A stretch of DNA of 64,000 nucleotides, from contig NZ_VEIY01000004.1 of the NCBI RefSeq assembly GCF_007680845.1, positions 124,001 through 188,000 of the forward strand, in the 5' to 3' direction. The position numbers and the translations under genes were made by a program. The stretch comes from Curtobacterium pusillum (GTDB lineage Bacteria > Actinomycetota > Actinomycetes > Actinomycetales > Microbacteriaceae). The notes under the pieces are model-generated. The model was not told the origin of the DNA. It worked only from the letters and a program-made list of their open reading frames with translations, and ran no database searches. Below, piece by piece: positions 15,913 to 24,342 of this stretch (position 1 is the stretch's first letter; every line of letters begins with the position of its first letter).

Positions 15913-16551
15913 TCACGACGCCCAGCCGGCACCCCGGATCCGCTCGACCATGTCCGGCCGACGGTAGGTCGGGTCGACGTGCGCCAGGACGTCGGCGTTC
16001 ACCGTGCCGTACACCGTGGCGGGGCGGTCCCGGAGCCCCTCGAAGAACAGCCCGAGGAACGCCTCCTTGAAGTCGCCGCGCGGGTGCGCCTCGAGGACCT
16101 CCTCGACGGCGGTCGGGTCGAGGGCGTCGAGTCCGACCCCGACGGCGTCCGTCAGGACGCCGAGGTTCATCGCCGCGATCTCCGGGCCCATCCGTCCGGG
16201 AATCCCCGGAGTGGTGTGCAGCGCGATGGCCTCCCAGACGGTGGTGCTCGCCTCGTCGGAGAAGCCGTGCGCGCTGAGGAAGGCCCTGGCGTGGTCGGCA
16301 CCGTCGAGCTCGAACCGCTGCTCGACGTCGGAGAACGGGGTGAGCAGGCCGCTGTCGTGGAAGAGCGCCGCGAGGTAGAGCAGTTCGGGATCGGGATCGA
16401 GGCCGCGCAGGCGGGCGTGCAGTGACCCCAGGAGGAACACCCGGCTGGAATGGTGGAACAGCAGCGGTCCGGTGGACTCCTCCACCAGCCGGGTCGCCGC
16501 ACTGATGGCGTGGGACTCGGGAACGGTCACGCCTGCGATGACTCGGGACAT
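15913..16551 (-). CDS. HD-domain hydrolase, paralogue A
   Basis: A 212-residue soluble HD-fold protein. Metal-ligand motifs: H33-H34 in LFHHSSRVF, H65-D66 in LYLAALFHDSGL, and H112 in IALHTTPGIP. The pattern recalls HD hydratases such as cyanamide hydratase as well as HD phosphohydrolases; the substrate cannot be named from sequence alone. It is clearly paralogous to the HD protein at 17797-18441, with shared FHHS, FHD, RFELDGA and TFGTVNADVLAH-type blocks. The ATG has gagaggag at good spacing. The gene is divergent from the medium-chain dehydrogenase and shares its operator-bearing promoter region. Confidence 0.82.
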   Translation of the reverse strand: MSRVIAGVTVPESHAISAATRLVEESTGPLLFHHSSRVFLLGSLHARLRGLDPDPELLYLAALFHDSGLLTPFSDVEQRFELDGADHARAFLSAHGFSDEASTTVWEAIALHTTPGIPGRMGPEIAAMNLGVLTDAVGVGLDALDPTAVEEVLEAHPRGDFKEAFLGLFFEGLRDRPATVYGTVNADVLAHVDPTYRRPDMVERIRGAGWAS

Positions 16552-16649
16552 CGTCGGTGCTCCTCTCGCGGTTCGGGGCGGGACCGGTGTCCCGCGCACG
16601 ATCCAGCGTGGGCGTGGTCGGCACGATCCGCCGCCGACGTCCGGCCGGC

Positions 16650-16699
16650 TTCCCCTCGGATCGGGCCGTCCCCGCAGCGACGGCCGGATCCGAGGGGAA
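16650..16699. promoter_or_regulatory. Inverted pair of operator-like motifs, HD-A / MDR divergent promoter
   Basis: Arms 16650-16670 and 16679-16699 are complementary over 21 bases with one mismatch. Each arm contains the motif CC(T/A)CGGATC(C/G)GGCCG, which recurs at 18493-18507 and 18535-18549 in front of the second HD gene and the GlxA-type gene. The recurrence only in these two divergent gaps argues for a regulator site rather than a simple terminator. Confidence 0.6.
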
Positions 16700-16807
16700 C
16701 CTGTCCGGACGAGCCTGGCGCGGAGGGCGCGGCGGGGTGATGCTCGCAGGACGACGTCTGCACCGCCGAGCGGTCGACGTCACGCCACCAGGAGGAAGGA
16801 ACCACCC

Positions 16808-17776
16808 ATGGACACCGACGGGCGCACCGACGCCGCCACGACGATGACGGCCGTGCGCGCACACACACGCGGAGGCCCCGAGCAACTGGTGGTCGAGGAG
16901 GCTCCCCGTCCCGCCGCCGCGGACGGCGAGCTGCTGGTGGCGGTCGAGGCCGCCGCCATCACCCTGCCGGAGCTGACGTGGCCGGAGACGTGGGAGGTGG
17001 GCGGCGTCGACCGGACGCCGATCATCCCGTCCCACGAGTTCGCCGGCGTGGTCAGCGCGGTCGGTCCGGGCGTCGAGGGCTACGCCGTCGGTGACCCGGT
17101 GTTCGGCCTGGTCCCGTTCGACCGGGACGGTGCCGCGGCCGAGTTCGTCGCCGTGCCGGTCGGGTCCCTTGCCCACCGCTCACCGACGGTGTCGTCCACC
17201 GTCGCCGCAGCCGCCGTGCTGCCGGCACTCACGGCGTGGGAGGCGCTCGTGGACCGGGCACAGCTCGGCCCCGGGCACCGGCTGCTCGTCCGGGGTGGCA
17301 CCGGTGCGGTCGGATCGTTCCTCACCCGGTTCGGCCACGAGCTCCGCGCCGAGGTGACCGTCACGGTGTCCTCGGAGGACGCGGGCCGCCGGGCCGTCCA
17401 GCTGGGTGCCGACCACGTGGTCGTCGTGCCGCGGGGCTCTGCGCCGGCCGGCCTGGACGGGTTCGACCTGGCTGTCGACGCCGTCGGTGACGAACTCCCC
17501 GAGTGGGTCTACGCAGCGGTGCGACCGGCCGGGGGACTCGTCGTGCTGCAGGTGCCACCCGACGCAGAGCTGGTCGAGCGGTACGGCATCCGCTCGACGT
17601 TCTTCGTCGTCGAGGCGAACCAGGAGCGACTGCAGGAGCTCGATGCCCTGCTCGCGACCGGTCGCGTCGACGTGCCGGTGTCGGCGACGTTCCCGTTGAC
17701 CGCCGGGCGCGAGGCCTTCGAAGCGGCCGCGGCTCCGGGGCGGGCGCCGGGGAAGACGGTGTACGTCGTCCGGTGA
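16808..17776 (+). CDS. Medium-chain NADP-dependent oxidoreductase (quinone-oxidoreductase type)
   Basis: A 322-residue zinc-independent MDR enzyme: N-terminal GroES-like domain (SHEFAGVVSAVGPGVEGY, DPVFGLVPFDRDG) and a Rossmann domain with LLVRGGTGAVGSFL near residue 155. No catalytic-zinc cysteine/histidine set is seen, so it fits the quinone reductase/enoyl reductase branch, reducing an activated C=C or quinone with NADPH. The ATG sits behind a strong aggaggaagg. It lies between two HD-domain paralogues and probably acts with them on a reactive small molecule, under the GlxA-type regulator nearby; this pathway idea is inference. Confidence 0.88.
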   Translation: MDTDGRTDAATTMTAVRAHTRGGPEQLVVEEAPRPAAADGELLVAVEAAAITLPELTWPETWEVGGVDRTPIIPSHEFAGVVSAVGPGVEGYAVGDPVFGLVPFDRDGAAAEFVAVPVGSLAHRSPTVSSTVAAAAVLPALTAWEALVDRAQLGPGHRLLVRGGTGAVGSFLTRFGHELRAEVTVTVSSEDAGRRAVQLGADHVVVVPRGSAPAGLDGFDLAVDAVGDELPEWVYAAVRPAGGLVVLQVPPDAELVERYGIRSTFFVVEANQERLQELDALLATGRVDVPVSATFPLTAGREAFEAAAAPGRAPGKTVYVVR

Positions 17777-17796
17777 CCCCGCCGCGGCAGACCGGC

Positions 17797-18441
17797 TCAC
17801 TTCGGCCAGTCGGATCCGGTGATCACGTCCACGAAGTCCGTCCGCACGAACCCCGGCGTGAAGTGCGCGAGGACGTCGGCGTTCACGGTGCCGAAGGTCG
17901 ACGCCGGACGGTGCTCGAAGCCGTTCCGGAAGGCGTCGAGGATCTGCCGCTTGAAGTCGGGCCGTGGGTGCGCCGCGACGACGTCCGCGATCTCCGCTCC
18001 GGTCAGGAGGTCGAGGCGCATCCCGAGCACGTCGGTCTCCACCCCGGCCGTCGTCGCTGCGATGACGGGGGCCATCTGCCACGGCACCTCGGGTGTGGTG
18101 TGGAGCGCGATCGCCGTCCACACGAGATCGGCGTCGTCCTGGGGCACGCCGTACGAGGTCAGGAACGCGCGAGCCTCGGCCGCGCCGTCCAGTTCGAACC
18201 GCTGCTCGTCGCCGCGCCAGGGTGGCACGAGGCCCAGGTCGTGGAACATCGCGGCCGTGTACAGCAGCTCCGGGTCGGGTGTCGCCAGGCCCGCCCGGGC
18301 TGCTTGCAGGGTGCCGAACAGGAAGACCCGTCGGGAGTGGTGGAAGACCAGGTCGGGCGCGGACGTCCGCACCAGCTCCGTCACCTCCTGGGCCATCCTG
18401 CTGTCCGGCACCGTCACCCCGGCGATCACTTGTGCGCTCAT
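17797..18441 (-). CDS. HD-domain hydrolase, paralogue B
   Basis: A 214-residue HD-fold protein with H34-H35 (FHHSRRVFLFG), H67-D68 (TAAMFHDLGL) and the IALHTTPEVP helix, all aligned with paralogue A at 15.9-16.6 kb. Both end in a VNADVLAH block followed by an aromatic-rich tail. It starts at an ATG behind caggagga and is divergent from the GlxA-type regulator gene, with two copies of the shared operator motif in the gap. Two HD paralogues with the same proposed operator suggest isozymes or a heteromer; the substrate is unknown. Confidence 0.82.
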   Translation of the reverse strand: MSAQVIAGVTVPDSRMAQEVTELVRTSAPDLVFHHSRRVFLFGTLQAARAGLATPDPELLYTAAMFHDLGLVPPWRGDEQRFELDGAAEARAFLTSYGVPQDDADLVWTAIALHTTPEVPWQMAPVIAATTAGVETDVLGMRLDLLTGAEIADVVAAHPRPDFKRQILDAFRNGFEHRPASTFGTVNADVLAHFTPGFVRTDFVDVITGSDWPK

Positions 18442-18492
18442 CCCGTTCCTCCTGTTGCTCGCGTGCGAGTGCTTCAATACCTCCAAGGATCG

Positions 18493-18549
18493 CCACGGGT
18501 CCGGCCGACGGCCCCCCTCCGCCGGCCGTGATCCCCACGGATCGGGCCG
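18493..18549. promoter_or_regulatory. Direct pair of operator-like motifs, HD-B / GlxA divergent promoter
   Basis: GATCGCCACGGGTCCGGCCG and GATCCCCACGGATCGGGCCG start 42 bases apart (four helical turns), differing at three positions. The same core occurs as an inverted pair at 16650-16699. Likely sites for the adjacent GlxA/AraC-type regulator. Confidence 0.6.
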
Positions 18550-18564
18550 GAGACAGGAGCTGAC

Positions 18565-19528
18565 GTGACACGACGCATCGGTGTGCTCGTCTTCGACGGG
18601 GTGAAGCTGCTCGACGTCTCCGGCCCCGCGGAGGTCTTCGCCGAGTCGAACCTCTCCGGCGGGGACTACCGGATCGAGATGGTCTCCGCCGACGGCCGGG
18701 ACGTCTCGACGTCCATCGGGATGCGGATCCCGGTCGACACCGCTGCGACGTCGTCGGACCGCTACGACACGGTGCTCGTGGCCGGCGGTGAGGTGTTCCC
18801 GTCGCACCCCGTTCCGGACGAGCTCCGCGACGCAACGCGCTCGCTCGCCGACCGGACCCGTCGGATCGCCTCGGTCTGCACCGGGGCCTTCGTGCTGGGC
18901 TCGGCGGGGCTGCTCGACGAGCGGAGCGCGACCACGCACTGGAAGCACGCGCGCGAACTGGCACGCCGACACCCGAGCACCTCGGTGCTCCCGGACGCCA
19001 TCTTCGTGAAGGACGGGCCGACGTACTCGTCCGCCGGCGTGACCGCGGGCATCGACCTCGCCCTTGCACTGCTGGAGGAGGACACGGGCAGCGACCTCAC
19101 CCGGGAGGTCGCGCGATCCCTCGTCGTCTACATGCGCCGCGCCGGTGGGCAGTCGCAGTTCTCCTCGCCCCTGCAGGGTCCCGGTCCCCGCAGCCCCGTG
19201 CTCCGCCGGGTCGTCGACGCGATCCGCTCGGATCCCACCGCCCGCTGGAGCATCCCGGGCGATGGCGGAACTCGCCCGCGTGAGTCCGCGGCAGCTGACC
19301 CGCCTCTTCCACGACGAGCTCCAGGACTCCCCGGCGAAGTACGTCGAACTCGTGCGCTTCGAACTCGCCAAGGCGTACCTCGACGGCGGGCACTCGGTCA
19401 CGCGCGCGGGCGAGCTCGCCGGGTTCGGGAGCTCCGAGGCGCTCCGCCGGGCGTTCGTCCTGCGCCTGCAGATGCCGCCGAGCGCCTACCAGCGACGGTT
19501 CGCCACGACGGGATCGACCGGCGGCTAG
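18565..19528 (+). pseudogene. GlxA-family AraC-type regulator, frameshifted
   Basis: N-terminal DJ-1/PfpI-like ligand domain (RIGVLVFDGVKLLDVSGPAE, VCTGAFVLGSAGLLD, YSSAGVTAGIDLAL) followed by a C-terminal AraC helix-turn-helix pair (LARVSPRQLTRLFHDEL and AGELAGFGSSEALRRAF). The two halves lie in different frames. The break is at the GGG run 19257-19259: with one G fewer the text reads SIPAMAELARVSPRQL, as in intact relatives. As written the DNA-binding half is lost and translation runs on as nonsense past 19.8 kb. Either a real recent mutation or a homopolymer sequencing error. If intact, it would control the divergent HD gene and, through the shared motif, the HD-A/MDR pair. Confidence 0.85.
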
Positions 19529-19529
19529 C

Positions 19530-19787
19530 TCACCGCGGCAGCAGGATCTGCACCACCGCGACCACCACGAGCACCCCGGCGATCCACGCCCCCGCCCGGA
19601 TCTGCGTCCGCCGGATCGTCGACGGAGCGTGCGAGGCCCTGGCGAACTCCGTCGCCGCGACGAGTTCCGGCGCCGCGGCGGGCGGCGCGGGCTCCGGCTG
19701 GGGGCGGTCGTCCTCGAACGCGGGCACCTCGACCACCAGGTCCTCGGAGCGCGGCCGCTCCGGCAGTCGTGCGAAGTCGTTCGGCAT
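19530..19787 (-). CDS. Small single-pass membrane protein
   Basis: An 85-residue protein: an acidic, proline-rich N-terminal part (PEPAPPAAAPELVAATEFAR) and one C-terminal transmembrane helix (GAWIAGVLVVVAVVQILL). No family recognised. It lies just downstream of the histidine kinase on the same strand with a 38-base gap, so it may be the last gene of the GT39-response regulator-kinase operon. Out-of-frame readings here are weaker; the hydrophobic C-terminus supports reality of this frame. Confidence 0.55.
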   Translation of the reverse strand: MPNDFARLPERPRSEDLVVEVPAFEDDRPQPEPAPPAAAPELVAATEFARASHAPSTIRRTQIRAGAWIAGVLVVVAVVQILLPR

Positions 19788-19825
19788 GTCGGCCCCCTCG
19801 TCCGGTGGACCCCATCCTGCACCCG

Positions 19826-21358
19826 TCAGGGCGATTCCGGCAGGTCCACCGTGAACGCCGTCCGCCCGGGCTCGGACGCCACCCGCACGAGACCGCCGTG
19901 CGCGGACACCACCGCCCGGACGATCGCCAGCCCGAGCCCGCTCGTCCCCTGCTCCCGGGACCGCGACGCCTCGCCCCGGGTGAACCGGTCGAACAGCGTG
20001 GGCAGGGCCTCGGCCGGGATCGGTGGCCCGTCGTTCGCCACGACGAACCGCACCACACCCGTGTCGCGGACCCGTTGCAGCGAGACGACGACCGCGGTGC
20101 CCGTCGGTGTGTGCGTGCGGGCGTTGGCGAGCAGGTTCGTCACCACGCGGCGGAGCTGTCGGGGATCCCCGGACACCGTGAGCGGGTGGTCGTCCACGAT
20201 CTGCAGGGTCCACCGGTGCCCCGGGGCCGTGGCGCGGGCGTCCATGGTGGCCTCCACCACGAGCGAGGTCAGGTCGACGGGTTCCCGGTCGGGCGTAGGG
20301 CCGGACGCCATGGCGACCGCGTCGAGACGCGCGAGCAGCAGCAGTTCCTCGACGAGGTCGCCCATCCGGACGGCCTCCAGCCCGATCCGCTCGACGTTCC
20401 GGTGGATCGCGTCGACGTCGGACGAGGACGCGGTCAGCTCGGCGTACGCGCGGACGGTAGCGATCGGGGTGCGGAGCTCGTGCGAGGCGTCGGCGATGAA
20501 CGTGCGCATGCCGGCCTCGGCGTCCCGTCGGACGGTGAGCGCCCGGGCGACGTGCCCGAGCAGCCGGTTGAGCGCGGTGCCGACCTGCGCGACCTCGCGG
20601 TTCGCGGCGAGGTCGGCCGGGCCGACCCGCACCGGGATCGCCGTGTCGCCGCGTTCGAGGTCGAGTGCGGTCACGTCCGACGCCACCGACGCGACGCGTT
20701 CGAGGGGCCGCAGCGACCGCCGGACGAGCAGGGTCAGCGCCCACGCCGCGATGAGCAGGCCGACGACCGTGACGACGCCGATGACGAGCAGGAGCCGCGC
20801 GATCGCCGCGTCGAGGTCGCCGAGGGGCAGCGCGGTGACGAACACGTCGCCGTCGTCGCCGATCGCCTGCACCCGGTAGGTGCCGAGCTTCCCGAGGGCG
20901 ACCGTCGCGGGGTCGCCGTCGCTCGGGACCGCGGCGAGGGTCCGCTCCTGCGCCGCGCTCAGCCCGTGCTGCTGGCCGCTGCTGTCGGTGTAGCCGCCGA
21001 GGACGGCCTTCCCGTCGCGGAAGATCGCGACGACGGTACCGGCTGCCTGTCCGGGAGCGCCGATGAAGTCGTTGTCCGGGTCCGACCCGGTGCCGGTCGT
21101 GGGCGGTGGCTGCTGCTGCCCGCCCGGTCCGCCGACGGTCCGGTTCGCGGCGGTCGAGAGTTCCGCGTCGAGTCGCTCCACGAGGTACCCGCGGAACGCC
21201 ACGACGGTCACGGCACCGACGACGACGTTGGTCGCGACGAGCAGCAGCGCCACCGCCGCCACGATCCGCCACCGCAGCGACGGCACCCGCCGGTCGTGCG
21301 TCCTGCGTGGTGCTCGGGTCGGACGGGAGGCGCGGATCGCCTTCCCGCGTCGGCTCAC
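19826..21358 (-). CDS. Sensor histidine kinase
   Basis: A 510-residue membrane kinase: TM1 at about 29-53, a 135-residue extracytoplasmic sensor with a Gly/Gln/Pro-rich insert, TM2 at about 187-211, HAMP, then the dimerisation helix with phosphoacceptor H293 (FIADASHELRTPIATVRAYA). The ATPase domain has NLLANARTHTP (N box) and GTSGLGLAIVRA (G box). It overlaps the response regulator gene by 4 bases and should phosphorylate it. The signal is unknown; the partner GT39 gene upstream suggests a cell-envelope cue. The first 15 or so residues, rich in Arg and Ala, coincide with a copy of the dispersed repeat. Confidence 0.93.
   Translation of the reverse strand: MSRRGKAIRASRPTRAPRRTHDRRVPSLRWRIVAAVALLLVATNVVVGAVTVVAFRGYLVERLDAELSTAANRTVGGPGGQQQPPPTTGTGSDPDNDFIGAPGQAAGTVVAIFRDGKAVLGGYTDSSGQQHGLSAAQERTLAAVPSDGDPATVALGKLGTYRVQAIGDDGDVFVTALPLGDLDAAIARLLLVIGVVTVVGLLIAAWALTLLVRRSLRPLERVASVASDVTALDLERGDTAIPVRVGPADLAANREVAQVGTALNRLLGHVARALTVRRDAEAGMRTFIADASHELRTPIATVRAYAELTASSSDVDAIHRNVERIGLEAVRMGDLVEELLLLARLDAVAMASGPTPDREPVDLTSLVVEATMDARATAPGHRWTLQIVDDHPLTVSGDPRQLRRVVTNLLANARTHTPTGTAVVVSLQRVRDTGVVRFVVANDGPPIPAEALPTLFDRFTRGEASRSREQGTSGLGLAIVRAVVSAHGGLVRVASEPGRTAFTVDLPESP
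21320..21343 (+). repeat. Dispersed repeat copy at the 5' end of the kinase gene
   Basis: Contains the 15-mer GGACGGGAGGCGCGG, identical to intergenic copies at 44.4 and 49.0 kb, followed by atcgccttcccgcgtc. It encodes the basic N-terminal tail of the kinase on the opposite strand. Confidence 0.5.
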
Positions 21359-22077
21359 GTCGTCGGACGGAGCACGTACCCGGCCCCGCGCACGGTCTGC
21401 AGCATCGGCTCGCGTCCGGCGTCGAGCTTCTTCCGCAGGTACGAGACGTACATGTCCACGAGGTTCGACGACGTCCCGAAGTCCATCCCCCAGACGCTCG
21501 CGAGGAGCTGCTCCCGCGACAGCACCCGGTTCGCGTTCCGGGCGAGGTGGCGCAGCAGCTCGTACTCGGTCGGGGTGAGCTCGATCGGCTCGCCGGCCCG
21601 GCTGACGGTGCGGGCGTCCTCGTCGAGCCGGAGGTCGCCGACGCTCGTCCCGGTCGCCCCGCCCGTCGTCGCCACCCGGGCCGAGGTCCGGGCGAGGATC
21701 CGCGCGCGGACGAGCAGCTCGTCGACGCCGAACGGCTTGGTCAGGTAGTCGTCGCCGCCGCCGGTCAGTCCGGCGAGCCGGTCCTCCGGGGCGTCCCGTG
21801 CCGTGAGGAACAGCACGCGGACGTCGTCGCGGGCGTCGCGGAGCCGTTCGAGGACCTCGAACCCGTCGATGTCCGGCAGCATCACGTCGAGCACGACGAC
21901 GTCCGGTTGGAAGTCCCTGACCGCGAAGAGCACGTCGCGCCCGCGGTGGACCGTGCGCACGGACCAGCCGTCGCCCTCGAAGGCGAGGGCGACGGCGTCC
22001 GCGAGCGCGTGCTCGTCGTCCACGACGAGGGCACGGACGGGGCTGCCGTCGGTGCGCTGCAGCGGAGGCGCGGGCAT
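21355..22077 (-). CDS. OmpR-family response regulator
   Basis: A 240-residue two-component regulator. The receiver domain spans 14-125 with the acidic pocket VVDDEH, phosphoacceptor D64 in VVLDVMLPD, and switch lysine in DDYLTKPFG. The winged-helix output domain follows (ELTPTEYELLRHLARN, DMYVSYLRKKLD, VRGAGYVLRP). It overlaps the kinase gene and lies 38 bases after the GT39 gene on the same strand, so the three form one operon. An upstream in-frame extension lacks family similarity and the ATG at 22077 is preferred. Confidence 0.94.
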   Translation of the reverse strand: MPAPPLQRTDGSPVRALVVDDEHALADAVALAFEGDGWSVRTVHRGRDVLFAVRDFQPDVVVLDVMLPDIDGFEVLERLRDARDDVRVLFLTARDAPEDRLAGLTGGGDDYLTKPFGVDELLVRARILARTSARVATTGGATGTSVGDLRLDEDARTVSRAGEPIELTPTEYELLRHLARNANRVLSREQLLASVWGMDFGTSSNLVDMYVSYLRKKLDAGREPMLQTVRGAGYVLRPTT

Positions 22078-22115
22078 GTCCCGGAGCCTATCCACCGTGC
22101 CCTCGTCGTCGCCGG

Positions 22116-24245
22116 TCACTTCGGGTCGCTCAGGTCGTAGACCGTCTGACCGCCGACCGTGGTGCTGCTGTAGTTCGCCGTGACCCACTCCTGGATGGCC
22201 GAGGCGGTGGACGAGCCGCCGCCCATGCCGCCGCCGGACCCCGAGGAGATGTAGTACCCGATGTCGCCGGCGGCCACGTCGGCCTTGAACTCCGCGAGCG
22301 TCGGGGCCGGGTCGCTCGACCAGCCGCCGATCGCCATCACGGCGGTGTCGGTGTCGAGTTCGAGCTGCGCGGCGGACTGCGAGCCGTTGACGGCGGCGGC
22401 CCACTTGGCGTCCGAGGCCTCGAGGAGCTTCTGCAGCGCGGACGAGGTCGTGCTGCTCCCGCCGCCCATGCCGCCGGTGCCGCTCGGGGCGCCCTCGGAC
22501 GTGCCCTCGGTCGTGCCGCCGGTCGTGCCGTCGGGCATCTCCCCGGTCATGCCCTCGGGCGGCGTCCCGCCGGGACCCTGCTGGGTGCCGTCGGTGCTGT
22601 CGGTGCCGTCGGTCTCGGAACCGGAGGTCGACCCGCCGGGGCCCCCCGCGCCTCCCGGCATCCCGCCACCCGTACCGCCGCCCATCCCGCCGGAGCTGCT
22701 GCCCGCCGGACCGACGCTCGGGATCGACCCGGTGTGCGAGACGGTCGTGGTGGCGAGGGCGTACGCGGTGGTGCCGGTGAGCCCGAAGAGCGTGCCGGCG
22801 AGGACACCGACGGTGACCAGCTTGCGGAGCGTCGGGACGCTGCCGATCACGATCGCCGCTGCGGACAGGAGCCCGCCGAAGAGCATCACCCAGCGGAGCC
22901 ACGGGATCCACGTCGGGTTCTCGTTGAGGAGGCACCAGCCCCAGAAGGCCGTGACGCCGATCAGTGCGGCGAGGCCGATGCGGCCCAGGAAGCGTTCACG
23001 GGCGTGCCAGAGCAGTGCGCCGCCGGTGCCGACGAGTCCGGCGATCGCCGGGGTCAGCGCCACCGTGTAGTACGGGTGGATCGTGCCGGACATGTACGAG
23101 AACACGAGGCCGGTGACGAGCAGCCATCCGCCCCAGAGGACGAGACCGGCGCGGGCCGGGTCGGCGACGTGCCGGCGTCCGACGACGACGAGACCGGCCA
23201 CCAGCGCGAGGAGCGCGGCGGGGAGCAGCCACGAGATCTCGAGCCCCATCTCGGACGAGAACAGCCGGTCCAGCCCGGTCGAGCCGCCGAAGGAGGACCC
23301 GGCGGTGCCACCGGTGCCGCCGCCGCCGCCGTTCCCCGTGCCGCCGAAGATCCGGCCGAGGCCGTTGTAGCCGAACACGAGGTCCAGGACGGTGTTGTTC
23401 GTCGAGCCGCCGATGTACGGTCGCGACTCCGCGGGCCAGAGCCACACGGCGACGACCCACCAGCCGGCGGACACCACGAGGGAACCCGCGGCGATGAGGA
23501 GTCCGACCACCCGGCGGCCCCAGCCGGTGCGGGCGGCCAACAGGTACACGAGCCCGAAGGCCGGCAGGACGAGCAGCCCCTGCAGCATCTTCGTGAGGAA
23601 CGCGAAGCCGAGGGCGACCCCGGCGAGGGCGATCCACTTCCAGCTGCCCTTCGGGAGCGCGCGCACAGTGCAGTAGGCGCCGGCCGTCATGAGCAGGACG
23701 AGGAGCGCGTCCGGGTTGTCGAAGCGGAACATGAGCGCGGCGGCCGGCGTCGCGGCGACCACGAACCCGGCCAGCAGGGCGCCGACGTTCGCCGTGGTGG
23801 TGCCGAGCCGGGCGAGCGTCCGCCGCACGGTGCCCCACACCAGCGCGACCGATCCGACCGCCATCAGGGCCTGGGGGAGCAGGAGGCTGAAGCTCGAGAA
23901 GCCGAAGAGACGCGCCGAGAGCACCATCACCCACAGGGACGCCGGTGGCTTGTCGACCGTGATGAAGTTCGACGAGTCGAGCGAGCCGAAGAAGAACGCC
24001 TCCCACGACTTCGTGCCGGCCTGCACGGCCGCGGCGTAGAAGCTGTTGGCGTACCCGGAGGCGCTGAGGTCCCACAGGTACACCACGGCCGTCACGGCGA
24101 GGAGGGCCCAGAGGGCTGGTCGGAGCCAGCGGGCGTCGTCGCGCTCGCCGAGGAAGAGGCGGGCGATCGGGGTGCGGCGCCGAGCCCGCGCGGCACTGTG
24201 CGCGCGGTCGCGTCCATCGGTCACGGGTATCGGGTACGTCGTCAT
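22116..24245 (-). CDS. ArnT-like GT39 membrane glycosyltransferase with glycine-rich extracytoplasmic domain
   Basis: A 709-residue multi-pass GT-C enzyme using polyprenyl-phosphate sugars outside the membrane. The first extracytoplasmic loop has the usual acidic motif region (YANSFYAAAVQAGTKSWEAF) and TVDKPPASLWV; roughly ten membrane helices follow to about residue 500. Two low-complexity glycine-rich stretches occur, one near 300 (GGTGNGGGGGTGGT) and a long Gly/Ser/Thr/Met region at about 515-610. A compact C-terminal domain follows (AVMAIGGWSSDPAPTLAEFK). Such proteins are common beside two-component systems in actinobacteria, as here. The natural acceptor is unknown; the GT2-GtrA protein at 14.6 kb could supply its donor. 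Confidence 0.88.
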   Translation of the reverse strand: MTTYPIPVTDGRDRAHSAARARRRTPIARLFLGERDDARWLRPALWALLAVTAVVYLWDLSASGYANSFYAAAVQAGTKSWEAFFFGSLDSSNFITVDKPPASLWVMVLSARLFGFSSFSLLLPQALMAVGSVALVWGTVRRTLARLGTTTANVGALLAGFVVAATPAAALMFRFDNPDALLVLLMTAGAYCTVRALPKGSWKWIALAGVALGFAFLTKMLQGLLVLPAFGLVYLLAARTGWGRRVVGLLIAAGSLVVSAGWWVVAVWLWPAESRPYIGGSTNNTVLDLVFGYNGLGRIFGGTGNGGGGGTGGTAGSSFGGSTGLDRLFSSEMGLEISWLLPAALLALVAGLVVVGRRHVADPARAGLVLWGGWLLVTGLVFSYMSGTIHPYYTVALTPAIAGLVGTGGALLWHARERFLGRIGLAALIGVTAFWGWCLLNENPTWIPWLRWVMLFGGLLSAAAIVIGSVPTLRKLVTVGVLAGTLFGLTGTTAYALATTTVSHTGSIPSVGPAGSSSGGMGGGTGGGMPGGAGGPGGSTSGSETDGTDSTDGTQQGPGGTPPEGMTGEMPDGTTGGTTEGTSEGAPSGTGGMGGGSSTTSSALQKLLEASDAKWAAAVNGSQSAAQLELDTDTAVMAIGGWSSDPAPTLAEFKADVAAGDIGYYISSGSGGGMGGGSSTASAIQEWVTANYSSTTVGGQTVYDLSDPK

Positions 24246-24317
24246 GCCAGTGAGGATTCCGGGCGTTCCCCGAACGACCCGATGTCCCGGCTTGGCGCTT
24301 CCTAAGACCCCGGCGGT

Positions 24318-24342
24318 CGGGCGGGCGGGCGGGCGGGCGGGC
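24318..24342. repeat. (CGGG)6 tetranucleotide repeat abutting a stop codon
   Basis: Six uninterrupted cggg units end at the first base of the fructosamine-kinase TAG (24342-24344, minus strand). Because the repeat lies just downstream of the stop, slippage would change only the 3' flank. It occupies most of the short gap to the GT39 gene. Confidence 0.8.

Noticed and set aside
22640..22662. Another copy of the GGAGGCGCGG repeat in the GT39 gene
   Set aside because: The similarity lies inside a glycine-rich coding stretch and lacks the flanking GGAC/GTCC arms, so chance is likelier.
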